Shown one piece after another: positions 1 through 9,098 of a stretch of DNA of 40,461 bases. Source of the stretch: Gammaproteobacteria bacterium (GTDB lineage: Bacteria; Pseudomonadota; Gammaproteobacteria; UBA9339). Every line of letters begins with the position of its first letter. Within the stretch, counting starts at the first letter, position 1. The stretch lies in contig JAFGXA010000037.1 in NCBI GenBank assembly GCA_016936855.1, positions 1-40,461 on the forward strand. The letters run 5' to 3'. The notes under the pieces are model-generated. The model saw only the letters and a list, made by a program, of their open reading frames with translations, was not told the DNA's origin and searched no databases. The position numbers and the translations under genes were made by a program.

Positions 1-90
1 CTTGAATTTAATGACTCCCATGGCATACTGGTTAAACTATCAAAATGGAGGCATCTAAAAGTCTCATTTCAATTGAACTTATACACTGAG

Positions 91-118
91 TTGACAGATT
101 ATGTTGTGCGCGTTAAAT
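91..118 (+). promoter_or_regulatory. putative sigma70 promoter of the porin gene
   Basis: A perfect TTGACA lies at 91-96 and a TTAAAT at 113-118 (4 of 6 matches to TATAAT), 16 bp apart. The start codon follows about 40 bp downstream, preceded by GGAG at 145-148. This is a sequence match only. Confidence 0.45.
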
Positions 119-157
119 TGCGCGCTGTTCCTATTTATATAACCGGAGAAAGAAACA

Positions 158-1618
158 GTGAAAATGTCAAAATTTATGGCGCTTTGTGCTGGTTCCTGTT
201 TGGTTGTGGGGTCTGCTTTGGCGGCAACACAACAAACTAGCGTGAATCAATTGCAAAAAGAAACATCGCAACTGGCCAAGCAGGTGAAGATGTTGCAGGG
301 TAAAGTTAAACAACTGCAATCTTATCATAATAGCGATAGAGCTATTCCATCGCAGAAATTGAATACATCAGATAGTAATGGCCTTTTGAAATATTTTAAA
401 TATGGTTCGCCAGTGACGGTTTCCCCTTATGTTGGTTTAAGACCTGCTTTTGATGCTTCCGATCTCGTGACGTATTTGCCATCAATGAATGAAGACTTAA
501 AAGTTTTGCAGCAGCGCCAAAAATTAGAAAAACATTTGGCTGTCAAGGGAGTGGACCCCGCTGATCGCCCGATGCTAACCCTAAGTGGTCATGTTGAGGG
601 TCGTGCTTCATGGAATCAAGGTTACGCGAGAAGCAATGTACGCGATATAAACCTGTCTGGCGCACAATTAGAGGCACTAGCTACTGTAAGCCCATGGGCA
701 ACGGGTATGTTGGTTTTGTCATATGATGATGGCGCTAAAATGAACACTGGTTCTAGGCGTGTCGAGAATTCAAGAATCTATTTGGATCGCGCTTTTTTAA
801 CGGTTGGTCAATTAGCCGTTTCGCCGCTGTATTTTACAGTTGGTCAGATTTATATTCCATTTGGTGTTTATAATAACTACATGGTTACAACGCCTTTGAT
901 TCAATCATTAATGCGTATCAAGCAAAGAGCTGCTCTTGTAGGTTTTGATAAAAATGGCATTTACGGTTCGGTGTATGCTTTTCATGGCGATAGTTATGAT
1001 GGTAACAGTAATGTCATTAATGACTACGGTTTCAACCTTGGTTATGAGCGCAAAAACCAAACAGTAAACTCGGACATTGGTATTGGTGTAATTAATAATA
1101 TTGCTGATGCATCTGGAATGCAGAATACTTCAGCTAGCACTGGGTTTCTTGGTTTTGGTCAAATAACTACAGGTACCCCTGAGAAATTAGGGCACTTAAT
1201 TCCAGCTATTGATGTGCATGCTAAAGCTTCTTATCAGAAATGGTCTATGTTTGCTGAATATATAACAGCTTTGCAGAAATTTAGTTCTGTTGATATTGCT
1301 TTTAATGGTCGTGGCGCTAAGGTTGCTGCCTTGGAAGCACAAGCTGGTTATAACTTTAATCTAAAGCGTTTCCCAGCTAATATTGCGGTTGGTTATGGTA
1401 GAACATGGGATGCTTTGGCGTTTAATTTACCGCAACAAAGCGTATTTGCTAAAGCTGGTATTTCGCTCTTTAAAGATACAATTGAAAGTATCGAGTATCG
1501 TCATGATATTAACTATAAGAAAACTGATAGTTATAGTGGCACAGGAGTCGCAACTACCAATCCTACTGGTCACAGATCTAACAATATTGTGACGGCTCAA
1601 ATTGGGGTTTATTTCTAA
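158..1618 (+). CDS. LbtU-family outer-membrane porin (siderophore-porin-like)
   Basis: This is probably an outer-membrane beta-barrel of the LbtU type, a family known from Legionella where LbtU takes up the siderophore legiobactin. The N-terminus is a signal peptide (residues 1 to about 22, ending in ALA-A), followed by a heptad-rich coiled coil at about 26-55 with repeated LQK/QVK units. The rest alternates short beta-strand-like segments with aromatic and glycine residues and ends in a terminal Phe (QIGVYF), the usual barrel signature. The GTG at 158 is preferred because GGAG at 145-148 sits 9 bp upstream; an ATG two codons later (164) is the alternative. It stands alone and converges on rho. 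The barrel type is confident; the transported ligand is unknown, and these cells need not make legiobactin. Confidence 0.75.
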   Translation: MKMSKFMALCAGSCLVVGSALAATQQTSVNQLQKETSQLAKQVKMLQGKVKQLQSYHNSDRAIPSQKLNTSDSNGLLKYFKYGSPVTVSPYVGLRPAFDASDLVTYLPSMNEDLKVLQQRQKLEKHLAVKGVDPADRPMLTLSGHVEGRASWNQGYARSNVRDINLSGAQLEALATVSPWATGMLVLSYDDGAKMNTGSRRVENSRIYLDRAFLTVGQLAVSPLYFTVGQIYIPFGVYNNYMVTTPLIQSLMRIKQRAALVGFDKNGIYGSVYAFHGDSYDGNSNVINDYGFNLGYERKNQTVNSDIGIGVINNIADASGMQNTSASTGFLGFGQITTGTPEKLGHLIPAIDVHAKASYQKWSMFAEYITALQKFSSVDIAFNGRGAKVAALEAQAGYNFNLKRFPANIAVGYGRTWDALAFNLPQQSVFAKAGISLFKDTIESIEYRHDINYKKTDSYSGTGVATTNPTGHRSNNIVTAQIGVYF

Positions 1619-1625
1619 CAAAACA

Positions 1626-1665
1626 CACCGTGCTAAATCATCGAGGTCCCGCGTTAAGCGCGGGA
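1626..1665. repeat. REP-like palindromic element, copy 1
   Basis: The 15-bp string CACCGTGCTAAATCA (1626-1640) precedes a hairpin with arms TCCCGCG (1647-1653) and CGCGGGA (1659-1665) around a 5-nt loop, then GATGAC-like flank. The same 15-mer recurs at 1765 before another palindrome, so this is a dispersed intergenic family. It lies between convergent genes. Confidence 0.7.
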
Positions 1666-1711
1666 TGACGGTGCTTTCGATTAGCGTAAATGTTTGGTTT
1701 GGAATGTGTGG

Positions 1712-1733
1712 GGGCGGGCCACTGTGCCCGCCC
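1712..1733. terminator. GC-rich hairpin between convergent lbtU-like gene and rho
   Basis: Arms GGGCGGGC (1712-1719) and GCCCGCCC (1726-1733) form a perfect 8-bp stem with a 6-nt loop. It lacks an immediate U tract; a run of seven T begins about 18 bp later at 1752. It may act as a bidirectional transcription end or be another repeat. Confidence 0.35.
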
Positions 1734-1764
1734 TTGCTTGGTTTGGCACGATTTTTTTAAAAAA

Positions 1765-1810
1765 CACCGTGCTAAATCAGAGAGGTCACCCGGTCAAGCC
1801 GGGTGATGAC
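1765..1810. repeat. REP-like palindromic element, copy 2
   Basis: The 15-mer at 1765-1779 is identical to that at 1626-1640. It is followed by arms TCACCCGG (1786-1793) and CCGGGTGA (1799-1806) around the loop TCAAG, then TGAC. The arm sequence differs from copy 1 while the leader is kept. Confidence 0.7.
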
Positions 1811-1837
1811 TTTGGTAATAATTGGTTAAGTGCTGAA

Positions 1838-3100
1838 TTACTTGCCGCGTTTCATTAATTCGAAGAATTGCTCATTGGTCTTGGTTGTAGATAAACGATC
1901 TAACAGGAATTCAATTGCTGCTAGTTCATCCATTGGATGCAATATTTTGCGCAGAATCCACATTTTTTGCAGTTCATCAGCATTGGTAATTAGATCTTCG
2001 CGGCGGGTGCCAGAGCGATTAATATTGATCGCTGGGAAGACGCGTTTTTCTGAAATGCGACGATCTAGGTGTAATTCCATATTACCAGTACCTTTAAACT
2101 CTTCAAAGATAACCTCGTCCATCTTGGAGCCGGTGTCGATTAGCGCGGTTGCTAGAATAGTTAAGCTACCGCCCTCCTCTATATTACGTGCAGCACCAAA
2201 AAACCATTTTGGTCTTTGCAACGCTGTTGCTTCAACACCACCTGATAGAACTTTACCAGATGCTGGCATCATGGTGTTATATGCGCGAGCTAAACGAGTG
2301 ATAGAATCTAATAAAATTACAACATCCTTTTTGTGCTCGACTAGGCGTTTAGCTTTTTCAATGACCATTTCGGCAACTTGAACATGGCGAGTTGCTGGTT
2401 CATCAAAGGTACTTGCTACCACTTCTCCTTTCACAGAGCGTTGCATATCGGTTACTTCTTCAGGTCGCTCATCAATCAAGAGTACTATTAGGGTACAGTC
2501 TGGATTGTTGGCGGTAATAGAGTCAGCTATGTGTTTGAGTATCATAGTTTTACCTGCTTTTGGCGGGGATACTATCAAACCTCTTTGACCTTTACCTATC
2601 GGCGAGACTAGATCGATGACTCTAGCTGTAATATCAGCTTTATCGCCAGTACCACGTTCCATTTTAAATCTTTCTTCAGGAAATAGTGGAGTTAAGTTTT
2701 CGAACAATACTTTATTTTGAGTTGTCGCGGGTGGGTCGCCATTAATGGCTTGTGGTTGTACCAATGCAAAGTAACGTTCGCTACCTTTCGGTGGCCTAAT
2801 TTTTCCGGTTATGGTGTCGCCAGTACGTAAATGGTAGCGTCTAATGTGATTTGGTGAAACATAGATATCATCTGGCCCAGGGAGGTATGATGAATCTGGC
2901 GAACGTAAAAATGCAAAGCCGTCAGGCAAGATTTCTACCACGCCCTCACCAAAAATATCTTGTTCGTTTTTGGCGTGAGCCTTTAATATTGTGAAAATCA
3001 TGTCTTGCTTGCGCATTCTGGCCATATTTTCAAGGCCCATGTCTTGTAACATTTGTAATAATTCGCCCGCAGGCTTTCTTTTTAATTCAGTTAAATGCAT
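1838..3100 (-). CDS. rho: transcription termination factor Rho
   Basis: Rho is the hexameric RNA-dependent ATPase that terminates transcripts at rut sites. The 420 residues match the usual length. In order: the N-terminal helical Rho_N domain (about 5-43), the cold-shock-like RNA-binding domain (about 50-118, with the GFAFLR RNA-contact motif at 61-66), and a RecA-type ATPase from about 160. The P-loop PPKAGKT is at 179-185, Walker B VILLD at about 261-265, and the secondary RNA-binding loop motif [10 protein letters not shown] near 286-295. The ATG at 3098-3100 gives a full family-length protein. It is transcribed alone toward the lbtU-like porin, with hairpins between. The assignment is secure. 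Confidence 0.98.
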   Translation of the reverse strand: MHLTELKRKPAGELLQMLQDMGLENMARMRKQDMIFTILKAHAKNEQDIFGEGVVEILPDGFAFLRSPDSSYLPGPDDIYVSPNHIRRYHLRTGDTITGKIRPPKGSERYFALVQPQAINGDPPATTQNKVLFENLTPLFPEERFKMERGTGDKADITARVIDLVSPIGKGQRGLIVSPPKAGKTMILKHIADSITANNPDCTLIVLLIDERPEEVTDMQRSVKGEVVASTFDEPATRHVQVAEMVIEKAKRLVEHKKDVVILLDSITRLARAYNTMMPASGKVLSGGVEATALQRPKWFFGAARNIEEGGSLTILATALIDTGSKMDEVIFEEFKGTGNMELHLDRRISEKRVFPAININRSGTRREDLITNADELQKMWILRKILHPMDELAAIEFLLDRLSTTKTNEQFFELMKRGK

Positions 3101-3199
3101 ATATTAAGATCCAATTGTTTGAATAAAGAAATCGACAAAAAAATCGTTTCTGGGAAGGTGGTCGTGTGACTGATGTAACAACCTATAGGCACATTGTAA

Positions 3200-3439
3200 T
3201 ATGCTTTTGCAAAAAATCAAGATGTTATTTCAATTTATAGACAGCTCTATCGTGAAGTTCGGGCAGCAATTCAAACAGCTGAAAGAGAAATTGATGGTAG
3301 AGGGTTGATGCAAAAGATTTGGGATTTTTTCAACATATTCTCTAAAACGGGAACTATTAAAAGGCTGATAGCTCAAGCCGGTAGTGTTGAAGGTGAATCT
3401 GGAAGTCTTGATGAGATGGCAGATACTTTAGCTTTTTAA
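3200..3439 (+). pseudogene. open C-terminal gene remnant without a start codon
   Basis: An open frame begins right after a TAA (3197-3199) and runs 79 codons to a TAA at 3437-3439. There is no ATG near its 5' end; the first is an internal Met about halfway through (GRGLMQK). The translation is coding-like and amphipathic, with stretches such as IYRQLYREVRAAIQTAEREI and the tail SGSLDEMADTLAF. It overlaps the end of the facing TPR-methyltransferase gene by 12 bp. I do not recognise the family. It could be the 3' remnant of a lost gene or a chance open frame; the only other content of this 327-bp gap is the leader of rho. Confidence 0.35.
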
Positions 3440-5008
3440 TACATACAAATACCCTTCAATATTTTTACCCTTGTTTTTGCGTAGAATAATGTTGTCCTGT
3501 TGTAGGATTTTTAAGTTGTTTTGTTGAGCGAGTTTATATATGTATTTTTTGTTATGAGCAAAGCGGGCGGTTTTTTGCAATGCAAATTTTTCTTCATTAG
3601 TTTTTTCTATGGTAAAGGCAAATAAGCCGTCATTGTCTAGCGATGATTTTACCTTAGAGAAAATGTTTTCTAGGTTGCCACAATATACAAAAACGTCTCC
3701 AGCCAAAATTAGCTGATATTTTTCGTTTTTATCTAAAAAGGCATTTATATCTTCAGTGTATAATTTATGATAAATGTTTTTTTGTTCGGCTATTGCTAGC
3801 ATTTTTTCTGAGAGATCAACGCCGACAATTTTTTTTGCTATGTTCGCAAATTGTTCGCCAACCAAGCCAGTGCCGCAGCCTAAATCTAAAACGTTTAATT
3901 TTTCATTGCTGTTGTGAATATTTTGTATTGCTTCAAATAATAATTGTGGGACATTGTAATTCAATGCTTCTTTTAAGTGCTGGTCAAAATATTGTGCATA
4001 CTGATTAAACAGATTTTTTACGTATTTTTGCGGTGATCGATCTGTATCTTGCCTTGCTGTTATGGCGCCAAGCAAATACTTTGCTTCTTCGTTTTCTGGA
4101 TAAAAATTTAATATTTTTTCATATGCTTTTTCAGCACTATTATAGTGTTCTTCGCGCATATATAATCCAGCTAGGTTCAACATTGTTCCAAGATGTTTTT
4201 CATCTATTGTCAGCGCTTCTTGAAAATATCTTTCAGCTTCTTCTAGACGATTTTTATAAAGATAAATTATTCCTAAATTATAATAATCTTCTAACTCATC
4301 TTTAAATTGTAATTTACGCAAAAAATATTTTAACGCCGCGTCAGGATTGTTTTTATCCAAAAAAATAGATCCTATGTTGTGGTATAATTCTGGGTTTGTT
4401 GGGTCAAGAGTTATCGATTTTTTGTAGTATATTAATGCTTCGTCCAAATTGTTTTGTTGGTGTAAAAGTTGAGCCTTTTTGTTGTTAGCTTCTAAGTGGT
4501 CTTTATCGATTTCTAAAACATTATCCAAATAAATTATTGCCTGTTTTGTTTCTCCTTTTTTTTCGGATATAATTGCTAAATTATAGTAAGCATCTTCTTT
4601 GTTGGTTTTTAACTTAATGGATTTTAAGTATAGTTTTTCTGCTTCTGTAATTTTATTTTGAATTAATAAAATATTTGCAATATTGTTTAATGCGGCAGCG
4701 TAATTTGGTTTTAATTCTAGCGCATTATAATAGTGGTTTAATGCTGTCTCATATTTACCCAGGCGTTTATATATATTGCCAAGATTGTTATTAATTTCTG
4801 CTGAATTTCTTTTAATTAGTAGTGCTTTTTTTAGATATTTTTTTGCATCTTCCAACTTGTTTGTTTGTGCCAATAGAATCCCGGTTAAATGTAAAGCATC
4901 AAAATCATTTGGGTGTTTTTCTAGTATTTGAAAATATAAATCCAAAGCTTTATCAAGCTTATGTTCTTGGTGTAGTTTTATAGCCTGTTGTAATAAGTTA
5001 TTTTTCAT
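3428..5008 (-). CDS. TPR-repeat protein with C-terminal SAM-dependent methyltransferase domain
   Basis: Residues 1 to about 315 are consecutive tetratricopeptide repeats (recurring patterns like AEINNNLGNIYKRLGKYETA and LYHNIGSIFLDKNNPDAALK), which bind partner proteins. Residues about 370-520 form a class I methyltransferase: motif I VLDLGCGTG at about 373-381, an acidic SAM-ribose position in VGVDLSEKML, and LILAGDVFVY as motif IV. The substrate is unknown; family members modify proteins or small molecules. The ATG overlaps the stop of mltB by 4 bp (ATGA), so translation is probably coupled. The gene is visibly more AT-rich than its neighbours, with many AAA/AAT codons, which may mark a more recent or faster evolving gene. 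No signal peptide is seen, so it should be cytosolic. Confidence 0.85.
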   Translation of the reverse strand: MKNNLLQQAIKLHQEHKLDKALDLYFQILEKHPNDFDALHLTGILLAQTNKLEDAKKYLKKALLIKRNSAEINNNLGNIYKRLGKYETALNHYYNALELKPNYAAALNNIANILLIQNKITEAEKLYLKSIKLKTNKEDAYYNLAIISEKKGETKQAIIYLDNVLEIDKDHLEANNKKAQLLHQQNNLDEALIYYKKSITLDPTNPELYHNIGSIFLDKNNPDAALKYFLRKLQFKDELEDYYNLGIIYLYKNRLEEAERYFQEALTIDEKHLGTMLNLAGLYMREEHYNSAEKAYEKILNFYPENEEAKYLLGAITARQDTDRSPQKYVKNLFNQYAQYFDQHLKEALNYNVPQLLFEAIQNIHNSNEKLNVLDLGCGTGLVGEQFANIAKKIVGVDLSEKMLAIAEQKNIYHKLYTEDINAFLDKNEKYQLILAGDVFVYCGNLENIFSKVKSSLDNDGLFAFTIEKTNEEKFALQKTARFAHNKKYIYKLAQQNNLKILQQDNIILRKNKGKNIEGYLYVLKS

Positions 5009-6033
5009 GGAGTTTTTATGTGAGAAGGAGTGGTCAGGTTTTGTGGGGAAAAAGATGATATTTTATCTGCCAATTGTAAAACTGCCATTACATATTCTGG
5101 ACTAGTGTTATATTTAGTTAAAACATAAAAATCATGGAAACATATAAGAAATTTGTAATGATGAGCCATTTTTAACCTAAGAATGTTTACATGCATGTTG
5201 TTTGGCAATTTTTCGGTCGGATAAATTCCGTGTTTTTTTAATTCTCCTACGGTATAGATGGTGTCATTTATTTTATTCAGCAGAGGCTTGTAATTATTAC
5301 CAATAGCTTTTGCTCTAGCGTGAAATTTTCCGCCTTGCTTCCATCCTTGCTGTTTAAAGAAATTAGCAATACTACCGATTACATCATCAACATCTCCTTG
5401 CAAATCAATTCTGGTGTTGTGATCAAAGTCAACAGCATATTTTAGGTAACTGCTTGGCATAAATTGTGGCCAGCCAATGGCTCCTGCATATGATCCCTTA
5501 AAATAATGGGGGTTTGTGTGTAGTTTTTTGGTCATTATTAGATATTGTGCTAGTTCCATGCGAAAGAAATCAGCCCTGGGCGGATAGTAAAATGCTAGTG
5601 TTCCTAATGAATTTAGCACCGAAATTTTACCCTGTCTTGTACCGTAATATGATTCAACGCCAATTATAGCAACTATGATGTTCGCAGGAATACCATATTC
5701 TTTTTGCGCTCTTGATAGAGCTTCTTTGTGGTGCAGCCAAAAAATTGCCCCTGCCCTCGCCCTTTTGTCATTCACAAAGATGCGACGGTATATATACCAA
5801 GGATTGTTTTCATAAGGTTGCGTTATTTTATGGATGACAAGCGGTAGAAACTTGATGTGATCAATAAGTTCAGAAATTTTTACACGATCGAAGTGGTAGG
5901 TTTTTACCATTTCATTAATGAAACACTGTTTTTCCAGTTTGATATTGGGGTTTGCGCATGCACATATGCTAAAAATTAGTGCAACGAATAATACTAGCTT
6001 TTTGTATATCACTTGGTGGTTGGATTTTTTCAT
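5005..6033 (-). CDS. mltB: membrane-bound lytic murein transglycosylase B (MltB)
   Basis: MltB cleaves the MurNAc-GlcNAc bond of peptidoglycan to give 1,6-anhydro ends. The catalytic Glu is in the motif IIGVESYYG (Glu127). Further family motifs include GAIGWPQFMPSSY and the DVIGSIANFFKQQGW segment. The N-terminus has a hydrophobic signal (about 11-25) ending in a plausible lipobox, I-C-A-C with Cys26 as the lipidated residue, so it is likely anchored in the outer membrane. Length (342) is normal. The gene lies 13 bp downstream of rodA, within the elongasome operon, which suits a hydrolase working with the PBP2-RodA synthase pair. Confidence 0.95.
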   Translation of the reverse strand: MKKSNHQVIYKKLVLFVALIFSICACANPNIKLEKQCFINEMVKTYHFDRVKISELIDHIKFLPLVIHKITQPYENNPWYIYRRIFVNDKRARAGAIFWLHHKEALSRAQKEYGIPANIIVAIIGVESYYGTRQGKISVLNSLGTLAFYYPPRADFFRMELAQYLIMTKKLHTNPHYFKGSYAGAIGWPQFMPSSYLKYAVDFDHNTRIDLQGDVDDVIGSIANFFKQQGWKQGGKFHARAKAIGNNYKPLLNKINDTIYTVGELKKHGIYPTEKLPNNMHVNILRLKMAHHYKFLICFHDFYVLTKYNTSPEYVMAVLQLADKISSFSPQNLTTPSHIKTP

Positions 6034-6046
6034 TTTAGTAGATGTT

Positions 6047-7192
6047 TTATGTGTTAATAAGTTTTTTGTGCGAATGAATGGACATAATTATGCCAAATCC
6101 AGCCATTAACGTCACCATTGAGGTTCCGCCATAACTCACTAATGGTAACGGCAAGCCCACTACTGGTAAAATACCAGTGACCATGCCGATGTTGACAAAG
6201 AATGACATAAAAAAGGTTAAAATCAAACTACCGGATAAAAGCCTGGTGAAGCTGTCGTGTGCTCGATAGCTGATATAGAGTCCTCTGGCTACTATAAATG
6301 AAAAAATTATCAGCAAAATAGTGCAACCAATAAACCCTAACTCTTCGCCGCAGACGGCAAATATGAAGTCGGTGGCGTGTTCTGGTAAAAAGTGAAGGTG
6401 TGACTGGGTCCCTTGTAACCAACCTTTGCCTAGAAATCCGCCAGAGCCAATAGCTATTTTGGATTGGATGATGTGATATCCAGCCCCTAAGGGATCACGT
6501 TCTGGGTTGAAAAATGTTAGCACCCTCTCTTTTTGATAACTATGTAGAAAGTGCCATAGAAATGGCAAAGATAAAATGCTAGCAATAGCACCAAGGCCAA
6601 TAATGCGCCAGGTCATTCCTGCTAGTAATAGAACAAATATTCCAGCTGTTGCTACCATGAGGGCAGTGCCAAGATCTGGTTGTTTGGCTATTAATAGTGT
6701 CGGAACTATTAAGATTGCTAGTGAGATGGCAATTTCTTTGAGGCTTGGTGGTAGACGTTTGTCGCTAAGATAGTAAGACAGCATCATTGGCATGCCAAGC
6801 TTCATGATTTCTGATGGCTGAAAGCTAAATATCCCTAGGTTGATCCAGCGCTGTGCGCCTTTGCTCACTAAGCCCACTATAAGCACAGCAAATAGTAGTA
6901 TTAGAGCAAAACCGAAGACCCAAGGAGCCCAATTTTTATAAGTATTCGGTGGAATTTGCGCAAAAATAATCATAACCAAGAAAGCTAGTGCGATTCTAAT
7001 TAGCTGTTGTGTTACCAAGGCCCAGCTTTGGTTGGCGGCGCTGAATAGAATAAAGAGGCCGATTGCACTGAGCGCGATAAGGCTTGTTAGCAGGAAGATA
7101 TCCATGTGGAAAAAGCGCAATATTTTTTTAGCGATGCTTGCTGCTTGTTTGTTTTGATATGGGCTATCGGCAATTATTGGGTGTAGTTTCAT
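6047..7192 (-). CDS. mrdB: rod-shape peptidoglycan glycosyltransferase RodA (MrdB)
   Basis: RodA is the SEDS-family glycan polymerase that extends lateral-wall peptidoglycan from lipid II with PBP2. The 381 residues contain about ten hydrophobic segments. SEDS signatures visible are GAQRWI, the FQPSE motif after it, PEHATDFIFAVCGEELG (containing the conserved Asp), and the C-terminal LPLPLVSYGGTS. It begins 7 bp after the mrdA stop, so the two are cotranscribed as in most Gammaproteobacteria. Presence of this pair implies a rod-shaped or at least elongating cell. Confidence 0.97.
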   Translation of the reverse strand: MKLHPIIADSPYQNKQAASIAKKILRFFHMDIFLLTSLIALSAIGLFILFSAANQSWALVTQQLIRIALAFLVMIIFAQIPPNTYKNWAPWVFGFALILLFAVLIVGLVSKGAQRWINLGIFSFQPSEIMKLGMPMMLSYYLSDKRLPPSLKEIAISLAILIVPTLLIAKQPDLGTALMVATAGIFVLLLAGMTWRIIGLGAIASILSLPFLWHFLHSYQKERVLTFFNPERDPLGAGYHIIQSKIAIGSGGFLGKGWLQGTQSHLHFLPEHATDFIFAVCGEELGFIGCTILLIIFSFIVARGLYISYRAHDSFTRLLSGSLILTFFMSFFVNIGMVTGILPVVGLPLPLVSYGGTSMVTLMAGFGIIMSIHSHKKLINT

Positions 7193-7197
7193 CTCAT

Positions 7198-7226
7198 CGT
7201 CATCTCCGCGAAAGCGGGGATCTCCT
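7198..7226. repeat. REP-like palindrome forming the 3' end of mrdA
   Basis: Arms ATCTCCGC (7202-7209) and GCGGGGAT (7214-7221) pair over 8 bp (one G-U) around the tetraloop GAAA, preceded by CGT. It belongs with the GTCATC-type palindromes at 1647, 28562 and 32079. It supplies the stop codon of mrdA on the minus strand. Confidence 0.65.
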
Positions 7227-9098
7227 TGGTTTAACGCTCACCTTGTTGCTATGCAACAAATACGCATCCAAAACTCGTCTTGCCACGGTTCCGGCGATAG
7301 GGCTGTGTTCAACAATTACTGCCAGCGCGATTTTGGGGTGTTTGACAGGAGCAAACGCGATAAAGAGTGAATCAGTTCGAAGCCGCTTAGGAATGTTTGC
7401 TTCGCTTCTAGCTTCTTCATCACGATTGCCGCGTCTGCTATAGACTTGTCCTGTTCCGGTTTTGGCGGCAACTGAATACTTGGGGTTGGTGCCAAAACGA
7501 ATGCGCGCCGTGCCGAATGGACGCACGCTTCTTATTACCCCCTCCATGGCTGTTATAACGGTTTGCCAGGCCCACTTGTTTTGGATCATTACTGGATCTT
7601 CGGCTTCCGTTTTTGGTGCTTTAATACTAGTTTCGTTAGCGCTAGATTTCAGTAGCACATGTGGTTTAAAGCGCAAGCCCCTATTAGCCAAGGTTGCAAC
7701 GGCGTTGGCTAATTGCAAGGTTGTAGTCAGCATGAATCCTTGCCCGATCCCGGAGTTTACAGTGTCTCCCTTGAACCATCGCTCCCCTTTATACTTCCAT
7801 TTCCAGGCAGGAGATGGAATTAGACCAATTTGTTCGCTTGGCAGGTCAATTCCTGTCGACATGCCAAAACCAAACCTATTTAGAATATCGTCGATGCGGT
7901 TTATGCCGAGCAACACTCCAAGGTTATAAAAAAATGTATCACTTGATACGATAATGGCTTTGGTAACATTGACCTCTCCATGTCCGCCGTGTCGCCAATT
8001 CCAGTCTCGATATATGTGATGCGTATTGGGCAGACGGAACCAGCCCGGGTCGTAAATGGTGTAATCTTTGGTGATTACGCCAGAGTCGAGACCTTCTAGC
8101 GCCAAAAATGGTTTGATGGTAGAGGCAATTGGAAATTCGCCCTGTAGTGCACGATTGAACATGGGCTTGTCTGGGGACATTAGCAGTTTGTTAAAATCAG
8201 CGCTCGACATACCATGCACCAGTAGGTTTGGGTCGAAGCTTGGGTTGGAGGCTAGTACTAAGACTTGCCCGGTTTTTGGTTCTATCGCAACTACTGCTCC
8301 ACACTCGCCTCCCAAGGCTTTGGTTGCTATTTCTTGTAATTTGCTATCAATTGTCAAATATAGGTTAGCGCCAGCTATCGGTGCGACGCGCTTTATAGTT
8401 CTGATGGCATGTCCCCCAGCATCCACTTCAACCTGTTTGTAACCGACGGTGCCGTGTAGCTCTTTTTCGTATTGTTTTTCGATGCCATCTTTGCCGATAA
8501 AATTACTGGCTGCATAATTGGCGCTGTCTATGTGTTCTAGCTCGCAATCATTAATGCGTCCTACATAGCCTAAAACTGGCGTCATGACTTCCCCTACTGG
8601 ATAATGACGAAGTAACCTAGCGTCTACACTTACTCCTGGAAAGGCATATTGGTGAACATAAAATTTTGCTACTTCTTGTTTGTTGAGCTGTAATTTAAGC
8701 GGCACTGGTGTGCTGGGGCGATGTTGTCTTAAAGCCTTTTTGAAGTATTTAAGATCAGTATTGCTAATAGATATAATGTGCCCTAGCCTGCTTAAGGTAT
8801 CTTTTAAATCTTTTACCTGATCTCTTGTTATATCTAAACTAAAAACCGGAATGTTATCTGCCAATAAAACCCCATTTCGATCATAAATAAGACCGCGGTT
8901 GGGGGCGATGGGAATAATTTGCAAGCGATTTTGCTTGGATAGGGTGGCATATGATTTATACTGCAAAACCTGCAACATAAAGAGCCGGCTTAGTAAAACC
9001 AATATACCAATAAAAGCGATTAGACCTGCCATTAAGACTCGGCGCTTAAATAAGCGGCGTTCTAACTCCAAGTTTTTAATAGGCATATGTTGAGACAT
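7200..9098 (-). CDS. mrdA: penicillin-binding protein 2 (elongation transpeptidase)
   Basis: PBP2 crosslinks lateral-wall peptidoglycan and activates RodA. A membrane anchor lies at about 21-43, the pedestal/dimerisation domain follows, and the transpeptidase has SxxK as STIK (Ser326, Lys329), SSD at 385-387 and KTG at 546-548. Length 632 is typical. The last eight residues (RRSPLSRR) and the TGA stop are encoded inside a REP-like palindrome at about 7198-7226, so the natural C-terminus has been replaced or extended by the repeat. This is the first gene of the mrdA-rodA-mltB-methyltransferase run; the upstream 285 bp is divergent from the next gene and should hold its promoter. Confidence 0.97.
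   Translation of the reverse strand: MSQHMPIKNLELERRLFKRRVLMAGLIAFIGILVLLSRLFMLQVLQYKSYATLSKQNRLQIIPIAPNRGLIYDRNGVLLADNIPVFSLDITRDQVKDLKDTLSRLGHIISISNTDLKYFKKALRQHRPSTPVPLKLQLNKQEVAKFYVHQYAFPGVSVDARLLRHYPVGEVMTPVLGYVGRINDCELEHIDSANYAASNFIGKDGIEKQYEKELHGTVGYKQVEVDAGGHAIRTIKRVAPIAGANLYLTIDSKLQEIATKALGGECGAVVAIEPKTGQVLVLASNPSFDPNLLVHGMSSADFNKLLMSPDKPMFNRALQGEFPIASTIKPFLALEGLDSGVITKDYTIYDPGWFRLPNTHHIYRDWNWRHGGHGEVNVTKAIIVSSDTFFYNLGVLLGINRIDDILNRFGFGMSTGIDLPSEQIGLIPSPAWKWKYKGERWFKGDTVNSGIGQGFMLTTTLQLANAVATLANRGLRFKPHVLLKSSANETSIKAPKTEAEDPVMIQNKWAWQTVITAMEGVIRSVRPFGTARIRFGTNPKYSVAAKTGTGQVYSRRGNRDEEARSEANIPKRLRTDSLFIAFAPVKHPKIALAVIVEHSPIAGTVARRVLDAYLLHSNKVSVKPRRSPLSRR

Noticed and set aside
1830-2381. 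183-codon plus-strand frame opposite rho
   Set aside because: It is antisense to the conserved Rho ATPase domain, lacks a ribosome site and reads as low-complexity Ser/Ile sequence.
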